A stretch of 64,000 bases of DNA from Sphingomonas montana (GTDB taxonomy: Bacteria; Pseudomonadota; Alphaproteobacteria; Sphingomonadales; Sphingomonadaceae): positions 62,001 through 126,000 of the forward strand of contig NZ_MOLY01000036.1 of assembly GCF_001956315.1 (NCBI RefSeq), in the 5' to 3' direction. How positions within the stretch are numbered: the first letter of the stretch is position 1; each line of letters starts with the position of its first letter. Both the position numbers and the translations under genes were made by a program. Positions 34,823 to 43,786 of the stretch are shown here, in pieces. The notes under the pieces are model-generated. The model was not told the DNA's origin, searched no databases, and saw only the letters and a list, made by a program, of their open reading frames with translations.

Positions 34823-35884
34823 ATGATCAGCAGGACCATGGGTATGGCGTGGGCGGCCCCGGGGGCAGCCCTTGCGGCGGCGCTGGCGCTGTCGGCCTGC
34901 TCGAACGGCGGCGGCAACGCCTCCCGCGATCAGATCCGCGCCGTCGGCTCGTCCACCGTCTATCCGTTCACCACCGCCGTCACCGAACAGTTCGCCCGCC
35001 GCCAGACGCAGTTCAAGGCGCCCATCGTCGAATCGACCGGCACCGGCGCGGGCATGAAACTGTTCTGCGCCGGCGTCGGCGCGCGCTTCCCCGATATCGA
35101 AAACGCATCGCGTGCCATCAAGAAATCCGAAATGGACGATTGCACCAAGAACGGCGTGCGCGACATCGTGGAGATCCAGATCGGCATCGACGGCATCGTC
35201 ATGGCCGAAAGCCTGCGGGGCGAAGCGATGCGCCTGACCCCGGCCGACGTCTACCGCGCACTTGCCGCCGATCCCTACGGCAAGCCGCAGACCGCAAAGC
35301 TCTGGCGCGACGTGAACCCCGCGCTGCCCGCCATCCCGATCGTCGTCTACGGCCCGCCACCCACGTCCGGCACGCGCGATGCGTTCGCCGAACTGATCCT
35401 GCAGAAGGGTTGCGACGCGAACCCAGCGATGGACGCACTGAAAAAGGCCGATGCCAAGCGCCACACCGCGATCTGCACCAAGGTCCGCGAGGACGGCGCC
35501 TATGTCGAATCCGGCGAAAACGACAATCTGATCGTCCAGAAACTGTCGGCCAATCCCGATGCGGTCGGCGTCTTCGGCTACAGCTTCCTCGAAGAGAATG
35601 CCGACCGCGTCCGCGGCATCCCGATGAACGGCATCGTGCCGACCTACGAGACGATCGCCGACTACAGCTATCCCGGCTCCCGCCCGCTCTACATCTATGT
35701 GAAGGGGCAGCATCTGAACGTCGTGCCAGGCCTGCGCGAATTGGTCGCCGAATATGCCAACGACTGGGGCCGCGGCGGCTATCTGGCTCGACGCGGGCTG
35801 ATCGTCGCCCCCGCCGACGTGTCGGAACGCAACCGCCAAATCGCGCTCAACTTCACGCCGCTCGATCCGGCCACGGTGAAATAA
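34823..35884 (+). CDS. pstS: Phosphate ABC transporter substrate-binding lipoprotein PstS
   Basis: The 353-residue protein starts at ATG 34823 with GGAG about 7 nt upstream; an in-frame ATG at 34811 is less well placed. The signal ends at the lipobox LSACSNGG. The binding domain starts IRAVGSSTVYPF, with STGTGAGMKLFC and GPPPTSGTRDAFAELIL as phosphate-contacting loops. It delivers periplasmic phosphate to PstCA. The Pho box upstream predicts PhoB control. Confidence 0.95.
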   Translation: MISRTMGMAWAAPGAALAAALALSACSNGGGNASRDQIRAVGSSTVYPFTTAVTEQFARRQTQFKAPIVESTGTGAGMKLFCAGVGARFPDIENASRAIKKSEMDDCTKNGVRDIVEIQIGIDGIVMAESLRGEAMRLTPADVYRALAADPYGKPQTAKLWRDVNPALPAIPIVVYGPPPTSGTRDAFAELILQKGCDANPAMDALKKADAKRHTAICTKVREDGAYVESGENDNLIVQKLSANPDAVGVFGYSFLEENADRVRGIPMNGIVPTYETIADYSYPGSRPLYIYVKGQHLNVVPGLRELVAEYANDWGRGGYLARRGLIVAPADVSERNRQIALNFTPLDPATVK

Positions 35885-35887
35885 CCG

Positions 35888-37243
35888 ATGTCGCCTGCGC
35901 TCTTCCTCCTGCTCGTCGCCGGGCTTGCTTTCATCGGCTGGCTCACCGGCCGCGCGCGCGCCGCCCGTTTCACCGGCACCGGCGCCAACCGGCCGCACAG
36001 CCTGCCCTCCTATCATGGCTGGTACGTGGCGCTCTGGGCGCTGGCCCCCGCCCTGCTGTTCCTGGCGGTCTGGGCCTTCGTGTCGCCCGGTCTGGTCGAC
36101 GGCGCGGTCACCGCCACGCCGCAATCCGCCGCGATCCGGCTCGATCCGGCCGATCTGACGGCGGAGGTCCGCGCGCTCGGCACCGGTGCGCTCACCACCG
36201 CCTTCCATCCGGAGGTCGTGCCGCTCATTCCCGTATTCCAGCGGGTGCAGACGCATTATGACGTCATCGGCGGCGTCGTGGCGCTGCTGCTCGCCTTTGC
36301 CGGCGGCGCGTTCGCCTTCACCCGCGTCAAGCCGGACTTCCGCGCCCGCACCCGCGTCGAACGGCTCGTCATGGCCGCGCTGCTCGGTGCATCGCTGATC
36401 GCGGTGCTCACCACGCTCGGTATCGTGCTGTCGCTGCTGTTCGAATCGATGCGCTTCTTCGCCCGCGTGTCGCCCATCGAATTCCTGTTCGGCACGCTCT
36501 GGTCGCCGCAGACCGGGGACAGCGGCACGTTCGGCGCGGTGCCACTGTTCTGGGGTACCATCTTCATAGGCGCGATCATCGCCATGATCGTCGCGATTCC
36601 GCTGGGCCTGATGAGCGCGATCTACCTGACGCAATATGCCAAGCCCGCCACCCGCCGCTGGATGAAACCGATCCTGGAGGTGCTCGCGGGCGTCCCCACC
36701 GTCGTCTACGGCTACTTCGCCGCGCTCACCGTGGCGCCCGCGATCCGCGATTTCGCGGCATTCGTCGGCATCCCCGGCGCTTCGTCGGAAAGCGCGCTGG
36801 CCGCCGGCCTCGTCATGGGCGTCATGATCATCCCGTTCGTCTCCTCGATGGCGGACGACAGCATCGCCGCGGTGCCGCAATCGATGCGTGACGGATCGCT
36901 CGCCATGGGGGCCACCACGTCCGAAACGATCCGCAAGGTCCTCGTTCCGGCTGCCCTGCCCGGTGTCGTGGGCGGCGTCCTGCTCGCGGTCAGCCGGGCG
37001 ATCGGCGAAACGATGATCGTCGTGATGGCCGCCGGTCTCGCGGCGAACCTGACCGCCAATCCCTTCTCCAGCGTCACGACGGTCACCACGCAGATCGTCC
37101 AGCTGCTGACCGGCGACCAGGAATTCGACAGTGCCAAGACGCTGGCCGCCTTCGCGCTCGGCCTCGTGCTGTTCATCGTGACGCTGCTGCTCAACATCGT
37201 GGCGCTGCGGGTCGTGAAGAAATATCGCGAGGCCTACGAATGA
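35888..37243 (+). CDS. pstC: Phosphate ABC transporter permease PstC
   Basis: The 451-residue permease begins 3 bp after pstS. It has an N-terminal hydrophobic extension of about 200 residues with a periplasmic loop, longer than E. coli PstC (319 aa). The binding-protein-dependent permease core follows (FWGTIFIGAIIAMIVAIPLG, then ILEVLAGVPTVVYGYFAALT and the EAA-like loop MGATTSETIRKVLVPAALPG). With PstA it forms the phosphate channel. Its stop overlaps the pstA ATG. The extension is common in this lineage and is not a fusion error. Confidence 0.94.
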   Translation: MSPALFLLLVAGLAFIGWLTGRARAARFTGTGANRPHSLPSYHGWYVALWALAPALLFLAVWAFVSPGLVDGAVTATPQSAAIRLDPADLTAEVRALGTGALTTAFHPEVVPLIPVFQRVQTHYDVIGGVVALLLAFAGGAFAFTRVKPDFRARTRVERLVMAALLGASLIAVLTTLGIVLSLLFESMRFFARVSPIEFLFGTLWSPQTGDSGTFGAVPLFWGTIFIGAIIAMIVAIPLGLMSAIYLTQYAKPATRRWMKPILEVLAGVPTVVYGYFAALTVAPAIRDFAAFVGIPGASSESALAAGLVMGVMIIPFVSSMADDSIAAVPQSMRDGSLAMGATTSETIRKVLVPAALPGVVGGVLLAVSRAIGETMIVVMAAGLAANLTANPFSSVTTVTTQIVQLLTGDQEFDSAKTLAAFALGLVLFIVTLLLNIVALRVVKKYREAYE

Positions 37244-38535
37244 GCACGATCGCCCCCGTGATGCAGCCCACGCCCAAGCCGCAGCAGGCGCGCGTGCCGA
37301 CCGACTGGACCACCACGTCGATGCAGGGCCGCATCCGCCGCCGCTACCGCGCGGAACGGCGCTTCCGCCTGCTCGGCGCCGGCGCAGTCCTGTTGTCCAC
37401 GGCGTTCTTGATCTTCCTGCTCGTGTCGATGCTCGGTCAGGGGCTGCGCGGTTTCACGCAGACCGAACTGCGGCTGCCGATGGATTTCCCCGCGGCCCGC
37501 CTCGCGCTCGATCAGGCCGCGCTGGCCGGTCCGAACGCCCGCGCCGCACTGGCCGCCGTCGATCTGGAAGCGGCGACCGCGCAGGCCGCCGACCGCGCCT
37601 ATGGTGCTGGCGCGTACCGCCTGCTGTCCGACGGCGCGTGGCTGTCGGTCCGCTCCGCCATCCAGGCCGATCCGCACATCCTCACCCGCCGTATTGACAT
37701 CTGGGTGCCCACCTCCACCGCGATCGACCTCGCGGCAAAGGGCGACGCCGATGCGGATGCCGAGGCCGGCTACCGGCTGCTCGACGCCCGCAAGGCCGTC
37801 CGCACCTCGTTCAGCACCGCCTTCCTCACCGGCTCCGACTCGACCGACCCCACGCTGGTCGGCATCTGGGGGGCGCTCAAGGGCTCGCTGCTGACGATGT
37901 TCGTCACGCTCGTCCTGGCCTTCCCGGTCGGCGTGCTGTCGGCGCTGTATCTGGAGGAATATGCCGCCCGGAACCGCTGGACCGACCTGATCGAGGTATC
38001 GATCAACAATCTGGCCGCGGTCCCGTCGATCATCTTCGGGCTGCTCGGGCTCGCGGTGTTCCTGAACTTCCTCGACTTTCCCCGCTCCGCGCCGATCGTC
38101 GGCGGGCTCACGCTCGCGCTCATGACGATGCCGGTCATCGTCATCGCCGGACGCAACGCGATCAAGTCGGTCCCGCCCTCGATCCGCGACGCCGCGCTCG
38201 GCATCGGCGCGTCGAAGGTCCAGGTCGTGTTCCACCACGTCCTGCCGCTGGCCCTGCCCGGCATCCTGACCGGCACGATCATCGGCATGGCGCGCGCGCT
38301 GGGCGAAACCGCGCCGCTGCTCATGATCGGCATGCGCGCCTTCATCGCGTCGCCCCCCGGCGGCCTCGCCGATCCCGCCACCGTCCTCCCCGTCCAGATC
38401 TTCCTCTGGTCGGACGAAGTCAGCCGCGGGTTCGTCGAGAAGACCTCGGCGGCGATCATCGTTCTTCTGGTGTTCCTGCTCGCGATGAACGGGATCGCCA
38501 TCTATCTCCGCAACAGGTTCGAACGGCGCTGGTGA
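37240..38535 (+). CDS. pstA: Phosphate ABC transporter permease PstA
   Basis: The 431-residue permease has a first membrane segment (about 45-68) and a DUF3333-like periplasmic region of about 140 residues. The permease core contains [40 protein letters not shown] and the loop [21 protein letters not shown]. coli PstA is about 300 residues, so the insert accounts for the difference. It overlaps pstC by 4 bp and touches the pstB start. Confidence 0.94.
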   Translation: MSTIAPVMQPTPKPQQARVPTDWTTTSMQGRIRRRYRAERRFRLLGAGAVLLSTAFLIFLLVSMLGQGLRGFTQTELRLPMDFPAARLALDQAALAGPNARAALAAVDLEAATAQAADRAYGAGAYRLLSDGAWLSVRSAIQADPHILTRRIDIWVPTSTAIDLAAKGDADADAEAGYRLLDARKAVRTSFSTAFLTGSDSTDPTLVGIWGALKGSLLTMFVTLVLAFPVGVLSALYLEEYAARNRWTDLIEVSINNLAAVPSIIFGLLGLAVFLNFLDFPRSAPIVGGLTLALMTMPVIVIAGRNAIKSVPPSIRDAALGIGASKVQVVFHHVLPLALPGILTGTIIGMARALGETAPLLMIGMRAFIASPPGGLADPATVLPVQIFLWSDEVSRGFVEKTSAAIIVLLVFLLAMNGIAIYLRNRFERRW

Positions 38536-39347
38536 TGACAGATACTTCCCTCAACGACCGCGCCACGCATCAGCAGACCGCCCCGGGCGGAACGCTGAAG
38601 ATGACCGCGCGCGACGTCGACGTGTTCTACGGCTCGAAACAGGCTATCAAGAACGTCTCGATCGACGTCACCCAGGAAAATGTAACGGCCTTCATCGGCC
38701 CGTCGGGATGTGGCAAGTCCACCTTCCTGCGCACGCTGAACCGGATGAACGACACGGTGGCCTCGGCCCGCGTGACCGGCGACATCACGCTCGACGGCAA
38801 GGACATCTACGGCGCGGACATGGACGTGGTGCAGCTACGCGCCCGCGTTGGCATGGTGTTCCAGAAACCGAACCCCTTCCCCAAGTCGATCTACGAAAAC
38901 GTCGCCTACGGCCCGCGCATCCACGGCCTGGCCAGCGCGAAGCCCGACATGGACGCGATCGTCGAAAAGTCGCTGCGCCGCGCCGGTCTGTGGGAAGAGG
39001 TGAAGGATCGGCTGACCGACAGCGGCACGGCCTTGTCGGGCGGGCAGCAGCAGCGATTGTGCATCGCCCGCGCGATTGCGGTCGACCCGGAAGTGATCCT
39101 GATGGACGAACCCTGTTCCGCGCTGGATCCGATCGCCACCGCCAAGATCGAGGAGCTGATCCACGAACTGCGCGGCCGCTATGCGATCGTCATCGTCACG
39201 CATAATATGCAACAGGCGGCGCGGGTTAGCCAAAAGACTGCCTTTTTCCATCTCGGAACGCTCGTCGAATATGGCGACACGTCCGATATCTTCACAAATC
39301 CCCGCCAGACGCGGACCAAGGATTACATCACCGGCCGCTACGGCTGA
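38535..39347 (+). CDS. pstB: Phosphate ABC transporter ATPase PstB
   Basis: The 270-residue ATPase has Walker [10 protein letters not shown], signature LSGGQQQR, Walker [14 protein letters not shown] and the switch His in [14 protein letters not shown]. These are diagnostic of PstB, including the EPCSALDP form. It powers phosphate uptake. A GTG at 38532 precedes the ATG in frame; both overlap the pstA stop. phoU follows after 11 bp. Confidence 0.97.
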   Translation: MTDTSLNDRATHQQTAPGGTLKMTARDVDVFYGSKQAIKNVSIDVTQENVTAFIGPSGCGKSTFLRTLNRMNDTVASARVTGDITLDGKDIYGADMDVVQLRARVGMVFQKPNPFPKSIYENVAYGPRIHGLASAKPDMDAIVEKSLRRAGLWEEVKDRLTDSGTALSGGQQQRLCIARAIAVDPEVILMDEPCSALDPIATAKIEELIHELRGRYAIVIVTHNMQQAARVSQKTAFFHLGTLVEYGDTSDIFTNPRQTRTKDYITGRYG

Positions 39348-39358
39348 GGAGCGACGAC

Positions 39359-40060
39359 ATGGTCACGGGTCATACGGTCAAGGCGTTCGACGAGGAGTTG
39401 GGGCAACTGCGCGCCCTCGTCTCCGAAATGGGCGGGCTGGCCGAGGCCGCCATCTCTGACGCGATCCAGGCGCTGGTCCGGCGTGACATGGGCGCCGCCT
39501 CACGCGTCGTGGACCAGGATCGCCGGATCGACGCGATCGAGGCGGAGGTGGAGCGCAAGGTCGTCCGGCTCATCGCGCTGCGGGCGCCGATGGCGGACGA
39601 TTTGCGCGAGATCCTGGCCGCGATGAAGATCAGCGGCGTGATCGAGCGGATCGGCGACTATGCCAAGAACATCGCCAAGCGCGTGCCGCTGCTCCAGGAT
39701 GCGCGCGGGCTCGAACCGCTGTCGATCCTGCCGTCGATGGCGCGGCTTGTGTCCGAAATGGTGCATGACGTGCTCGACGCGTTCGTCGCGCGCGATCCGG
39801 ACGCCGCACTCGTCGTCTGCGAAAATGACCGCGCGGTCGACGATTTCTACAACAGCCTGTTCCGCACGCTGCTGACCTACATGCTCGAAAATCCGCACAC
39901 GATCACCTCGGCGACGCACCTGCTGTTCATCGCCAAGAACCTCGAACGGATCGGCGATCATGCCACCAACGTCGCCGAAATGGTCTATTTCGCCGCAACC
40001 GGCCGCCAGATGGTCGAACGGGCGAAGGGCGACGATACGCTCACCCCGGTGATGGAGTAA
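39359..40060 (+). CDS. phoU: Phosphate signalling protein PhoU
   Basis: The 233-residue protein is two PhoU three-helix repeats with the metal-binding pattern in each (GVIERIGDYAKNIAKR, and KNLERIGDHATNVAEM). PhoU links the Pst transporter state to PhoR and keeps PhoB off when phosphate is plentiful. GGAG lies before the ATG. It is the sixth gene of the phoR-pstSCAB-phoU-phoB block and is followed by phoB after 4 bp. Confidence 0.97.
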   Translation: MVTGHTVKAFDEELGQLRALVSEMGGLAEAAISDAIQALVRRDMGAASRVVDQDRRIDAIEAEVERKVVRLIALRAPMADDLREILAAMKISGVIERIGDYAKNIAKRVPLLQDARGLEPLSILPSMARLVSEMVHDVLDAFVARDPDAALVVCENDRAVDDFYNSLFRTLLTYMLENPHTITSATHLLFIAKNLERIGDHATNVAEMVYFAATGRQMVERAKGDDTLTPVME

Positions 40061-40064
40061 GATC

Positions 40065-40763
40065 ATGGCCCGCGCCCGCCTGCTGTTGGTCGAGGACGAT
40101 GCAGCCCTCGCCGAACTCCTGATCTGGCATTTCAAGCGGGAGGAGTTCGAGGTCGAACACACCCCGGACGGTGAGGAAGCGTTGCTGCTGGCGCGCGAGA
40201 CGCCGCCCGATCTCGTCCTGCTCGACTGGATGCTCGAAAGCCTGTCCGGGATCGAGGTCTGCCGCCGCCTGCGCCGCATGCCCGACACCGCCAACGTGCC
40301 GATCATCATGCTCACCGCGCGCGGTGAAGAGGAAGACCGGGTTCGCGGGCTGGAAACCGGCGCGGACGACTATGTGACGAAGCCCTTTTCTCCGCGCGAA
40401 CTCGTCGCGCGCGTGCAGGCGGTGCTGCGCCGCGTGCGGCCGGCGCTGGCGGGCGAACGGCTGATCTATTCCGACATCGAGATGGATACGGTCAGCCACA
40501 AGGTACGCCGCGACGGCGCCACCGTGCCGCTCGGCCCGACGGAGTTCCGGCTGCTCAAGCATTTCCTCGAACATCCCGGCCGCGTCTTCTCGCGCGAACG
40601 GCTGCTCGACAGCGTGTGGGGTCGCGAAAGCGACATCGAACCGCGCACGGTCGACGTCCACATCCGCCGCCTGCGCAAGGCCATCAACGGTGAAAACCTG
40701 CCCGATATCATCCGCACCGTCCGGTCGGCAGGTTATGCGCTCGACAGTGAAGGCGCAGTCTGA
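40065..40763 (+). CDS. phoB: Phosphate regulon response regulator PhoB
   Basis: The 232-residue OmpR-type regulator has a receiver domain (LLLVEDDAALAELL, phospho-acceptor Asp54 in VLLDWML, and the Lys in YVTKPFSPREL) and a C-terminal winged helix (PTEFRLLKHFLEHPGRVFSR, and TVDVHIRRLRKAINGEN). Phosphorylated by PhoR, it binds Pho boxes such as that at 34727. Placement at the end of the block, away from phoR, allows autoregulation through the pst transcript. Confidence 0.97.
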   Translation: MARARLLLVEDDAALAELLIWHFKREEFEVEHTPDGEEALLLARETPPDLVLLDWMLESLSGIEVCRRLRRMPDTANVPIIMLTARGEEEDRVRGLETGADDYVTKPFSPRELVARVQAVLRRVRPALAGERLIYSDIEMDTVSHKVRRDGATVPLGPTEFRLLKHFLEHPGRVFSRERLLDSVWGRESDIEPRTVDVHIRRLRKAINGENLPDIIRTVRSAGYALDSEGAV

Positions 40764-40894
40764 ATATCGGACCCGTTAATCCACAGTTCAGCCGGCTGAA
40801 TGCGCCTGTCAATACTTTCGCAATGCTGACGAACACGTTGCAAATTCGTTAAGCTGGCAGTGTCTAGTTCTTCCTCATCAGGAGGAACCGACGA

Positions 40895-41116
40895 ATGACA
40901 ATGGTATTGAACAAGCGTGTACGCCGCCGCTGGACGGATGCCGAGGATGCCGACCTGCGCGCCCGCATCGACGCGGGCGAACTGCTCCCCGTCATCGCCC
41001 GCGCGCTCGATCGGACGCAGATGGCGTGCAGCACCCGCGCCGAAAGCCTCGGCCTGCGCACCCGCAGCACCGTCCGCCCGGTGCGCGTCGGTATCCACCA
41101 TGAGCCGGTCGTGTAA
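40895..41116 (+). CDS. Small SANT/Myb-like DNA-binding hypothetical protein (73 aa)
   Basis: ATG 40895 has a strong AGGAGGAA upstream. The 73-residue basic protein reads KRVRRRWTDAEDADLRARID, then VIARALDRTQMACSTRAESL, a tryptophan-anchored helix-turn-helix like those of SANT/Myb or GcrA-type domains. It may bind DNA; the target is unknown. It follows phoB by 131 bp with a plausible promoter of its own, so it may be independent of the pho block. Confidence 0.75.
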   Translation: MTMVLNKRVRRRWTDAEDADLRARIDAGELLPVIARALDRTQMACSTRAESLGLRTRSTVRPVRVGIHHEPVV

Positions 41117-41318
41117 GGGTCGCCCTCGGGCAGGCATTCAGGCGACCGTGCAGTCTACCCCTGGGGCAAGGTCGGACCGCACGTGGCGCGCCGTTGTCGA
41201 ACGCAACGGCTCGTCCCGCCGGCAGTGCTGCTTTTAGAGGACGCCGCCCCCACAAGCCGACGCAAGGCGCGAACGCGATGAAACGAAAGACACAGCGGAT
41301 GTGATAAGCCAAACTCCC

Positions 41319-41357
41319 GGTTCAGCGTGCGGCTATCGCAGCGCCGCCCCCTGAACC
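41319..41357 (-). terminator. Hairpin after the PD-(D/E)XK nuclease gene
   Basis: GGTTCAG (41319-41325) pairs with CTGAACC (41351-41357), with an inner GCGGC/GCCGC stem. It lies just past the nuclease stop at 41372. There is no clear T-run, so termination is only probable. The rest of 41117-41318 shows no gene. Confidence 0.4.
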
Positions 41358-41371
41358 AGGACCCGCCCGGA

Positions 41372-42535
41372 TCAGCTATTCGCAGGCACCTTCAACAATT
41401 CCCTGACTTGCCGCGCGCGTTCGACCAGTACCGCCGCCAGCCCATCGTCGCTCTCATCCATGGCCCACTCCCAACGCGACGCCGCATCTGCGATCCGCGC
41501 GCCCGACGTGTCCAGTTCCTCGACGTGCAGCCACCATGGCCACCATTCGCCTGCGGGCTCACTGTAACGTAACTGCTCGTTCAAACCTGCGATCAGCGCC
41601 TTGTACGTCCTACTATTCAGTGTTGCTACCTTGCGCATGCAAAGCCCGAAGCAGACCCCCTCGAACATCGGATAATCCGCGCTCAAGCTGAAATCATAGT
41701 CCGGGTTGCCGATATCGATTCGGAGCATTCCGCCCTTGTGCGGGCTGAACAGCGGGTTCTCATCATGGGCCGGTCGCAGGGCAAGGCCATGCCCGATGCA
41801 CCGTCCTGCAACGATCGCCTCGAATCGCCGGGAGACGCCCGCTGCAAATCCGTCCTGCGCTTCAAGGACCCGTATGGTCGCCGCGACGCTTTCCCGGGAG
41901 GCGAGCATGATGTTCAAGTCGTTCTGCATGTCGTCATCCACCCCGTCGCCGAAATTCGTTTTCAGATATCGTCCGAAGTCCGCGATGAAATCGCGGACCG
42001 GCCCCGCGGGCGCGATGGCAGTGCATTCCACCACCCATTGCTGCACTTCGACACCAAGCAGCAGGCACCGCATGCCCGGCTGCGCACGGATCCGGGCCGC
42101 AAACGCCTCCGACCATCCGGCGCCGAGCAGCACGACCACCATGCTCGACGGCGTCAGCCCGGCGATCGCCGCGGCATAGCCCTCGAGCTGTCGGTCCCGG
42201 AAACCCGCCGTCGGCTTGTTCTCGATCGCGATCGTCCATTCCGGATGCTGCAGCAGGATGTCCACTCGGCCCGCGCGTCCCCCGCCCGTCACCGGGGCCT
42301 CCAGCTGCGGGCGAAAGCGCTGGACGGATGCGCACGCAACACCCAGCAAATGCAAGAAACCATCGAGAAATGCCGTTCCGACACCATGCGTCCCGCGCGG
42401 ATCGAGCAGCCAGGCGAGGATCCGCGACTGGGCCGTTTCGCGCGTCGCCAGCAAGTCGATCGGGTTGAACGCCCGTCGCACGCTACCTCGCGTCGCGCGC
42501 CCCTTGGCAATATCGGCGGTCAGCTCTTCGATCAT
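41372..42535 (-). CDS. PD-(D/E)XK nuclease family protein (PDDEXK_4-like)
   Basis: The 387-residue protein has an N-terminal RETAQSRILAWLLDPRGTHG motif. The nuclease core is RVDILLQHPEWTIAIENKPT (Asp92, Glu105, Lys107), then RDRQLEGYAAAI with the Gln/Tyr. This is the PD-(D/E)XK pattern of the PF14281 group, often found near restriction or phage-defence loci. The C-terminal half may recognise a substrate. It stands alone with no methylase or helicase nearby, so an orphan defence or repair nuclease is possible. Active-site residues are intact. Confidence 0.82.
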   Translation of the reverse strand: MIEELTADIAKGRATRGSVRRAFNPIDLLATRETAQSRILAWLLDPRGTHGVGTAFLDGFLHLLGVACASVQRFRPQLEAPVTGGGRAGRVDILLQHPEWTIAIENKPTAGFRDRQLEGYAAAIAGLTPSSMVVVLLGAGWSEAFAARIRAQPGMRCLLLGVEVQQWVVECTAIAPAGPVRDFIADFGRYLKTNFGDGVDDDMQNDLNIMLASRESVAATIRVLEAQDGFAAGVSRRFEAIVAGRCIGHGLALRPAHDENPLFSPHKGGMLRIDIGNPDYDFSLSADYPMFEGVCFGLCMRKVATLNSRTYKALIAGLNEQLRYSEPAGEWWPWWLHVEELDTSGARIADAASRWEWAMDESDDGLAAVLVERARQVRELLKVPANS

Positions 42536-42674
42536 GATCGTCTCCCTGCCGGCCCGCGTAGCAGACCGCGGGGGTGGAAAAGTGGCTCCGTCCGAAACGG
42601 ATCAGTCTCGTCCGGCTGTTCGCAGGTGCCGAAACATCGGTTCGCCTCTTCCCAAGCCGCCCGGTGCCCGCTAC

Positions 42675-42690
42675 TTGACGTTCACGTAAA
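42675..42690. promoter_or_regulatory. Palindromic ACGT-TC-ACGT operator upstream of the SDR gene
   Basis: TTGACGT-TC-ACGTAAA is a near-perfect inverted repeat, followed 14 bp later by another half, CACGTAAACC (42700-42707). It lies 36-51 bp before the SDR start. The sequence resembles operators of acyl-CoA or branched-chain degradation regulators (LiuR- or FadR-type ACGT dyads), which fits a fatty-acyl SDR; the regulator itself is not in the window. Confidence 0.5.
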
Positions 42691-42725
42691 CCGACATGCA
42701 CGTAAACCAACGAGGAGAGTCCGGG

Positions 42726-43622
42726 ATGACCATCAGTTTCGAAGGGCGCGTGGCGATCGTCACCGGTGCCGGCGGCGGCCTCGGGCGCGCCTATGCGCTC
42801 GAACTCGCGCGGCGCGGCGCGAAGGTCGTGGTGAACGATCTCGGCGCGGCCCGCGACGGCACGGGGCACAGCGACGCCGCGCTGACCGTGGTGGAGGAGA
42901 TCGGGCGCGCCGGTGGCATCGCGATGTCGAACGGCGGCTCCGTCACCGACATGGACCAGATGGCCGAAATGGTCGCCAAAACGAAGGAAGCCTGGGGCGG
43001 CGTCCACATCCTCATCAACAACGCCGGCATCCTGCGCGACAAGTCGTTCACGAAGATGACGATGGACGATTGGAAACTGGTGGTCGATGTCCACCTTACC
43101 GGCTCCGCGACCGCAACCAAGGCGGTGTGGGACATGATGCGCGAACAGAATTACGGCCGCATCCTGATGACCGCGTCGTCGACCGGGCTGTACGGCAATT
43201 TCGGCCAGGCCAATTACGGGGCCGCCAAGCTGGGCCTCGCCGGACTGACCAAGACGCTCTACCTCGAAGGTGCGAAGTACAACGTCAAGGTCAACACGAT
43301 CGCCCCGGTCGCCGGCACGCGCATGACCGAGGACATCTTCCCGGCTGAGGCGTTCAAGGCGTTCGCACCGGAGAACGTCGTACCCGCGGCACTCTTCCTC
43401 GTGTCGGACGACGCGCCGACCAACCAGATCGTCGGCGCGGGCGCGGGCTTCTTCCATACCGCCCACGTCACCATGACGAAGGGCAAGATGCTGTCCGCGG
43501 AGGATCGCACTCCCGAAGGCGTCGCCGCGCACTGGGCGGAAATCTCGGACCGCACCGGCGAAACCGTGCCCAAGTCGGGTGCCGACCAGTCGATGACCAT
43601 CCTGCAGTCCCTGCAAGGGTAA
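42726..43622 (+). CDS. Short-chain dehydrogenase/reductase, 3-hydroxyacyl-CoA dehydrogenase type
   Basis: ATG 42726 has GAGGAGAG upstream. The 298-residue SDR has the cofactor motif VTGAGGGLGRAYALE (12-26), VVVNDLG, NNAGI, and catalytic Ser151/152, Tyr164 and Lys168 (SSTGLYGNFGQANYGAAK). The VNDLGAARDGTGHSDAA stretch is typical of the multifunctional-enzyme-type 2 / HSD17B4 N-terminal domain, so oxidation of 3-hydroxyacyl-CoA in lipid catabolism is likely. The upstream dyad suggests induction by fatty-acid derivatives. Confidence 0.88.
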   Translation: MTISFEGRVAIVTGAGGGLGRAYALELARRGAKVVVNDLGAARDGTGHSDAALTVVEEIGRAGGIAMSNGGSVTDMDQMAEMVAKTKEAWGGVHILINNAGILRDKSFTKMTMDDWKLVVDVHLTGSATATKAVWDMMREQNYGRILMTASSTGLYGNFGQANYGAAKLGLAGLTKTLYLEGAKYNVKVNTIAPVAGTRMTEDIFPAEAFKAFAPENVVPAALFLVSDDAPTNQIVGAGAGFFHTAHVTMTKGKMLSAEDRTPEGVAAHWAEISDRTGETVPKSGADQSMTILQSLQG

Positions 43623-43655
43623 CCGGCGGGTGGCGTAGCGGTCACTTCACGGCCA

Positions 43656-43688
43656 GCCCCCCAACCCTCCCGTTGGGGGGTTGGGGGC
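43656..43688 (+). terminator. GC-rich hairpin after the SDR gene
   Basis: GCCCCCCAACC and GGTTGGGGGC form a long GC stem around CTCCCGTTGGGG, 34 bp after the SDR stop. It is followed by TTCGG, not a T-run, so it is a repeat-like or weak terminator hairpin. Confidence 0.45.
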
Positions 43689-43786
43689 TTCGGCTGGAAA
43701 CGACGCCCGCCGGCATTCACAACCGTATTGCCAAACCAATACAGCAGGCCTACCCCGTACGCCGAACAGGCGGGGGCTGCATCACC

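Noticed and set aside
34849-36261. 470-codon plus-strand frame over pstS/pstC
   Set aside because: Shadow frame; PstS and PstC with clear motifs occupy other frames.
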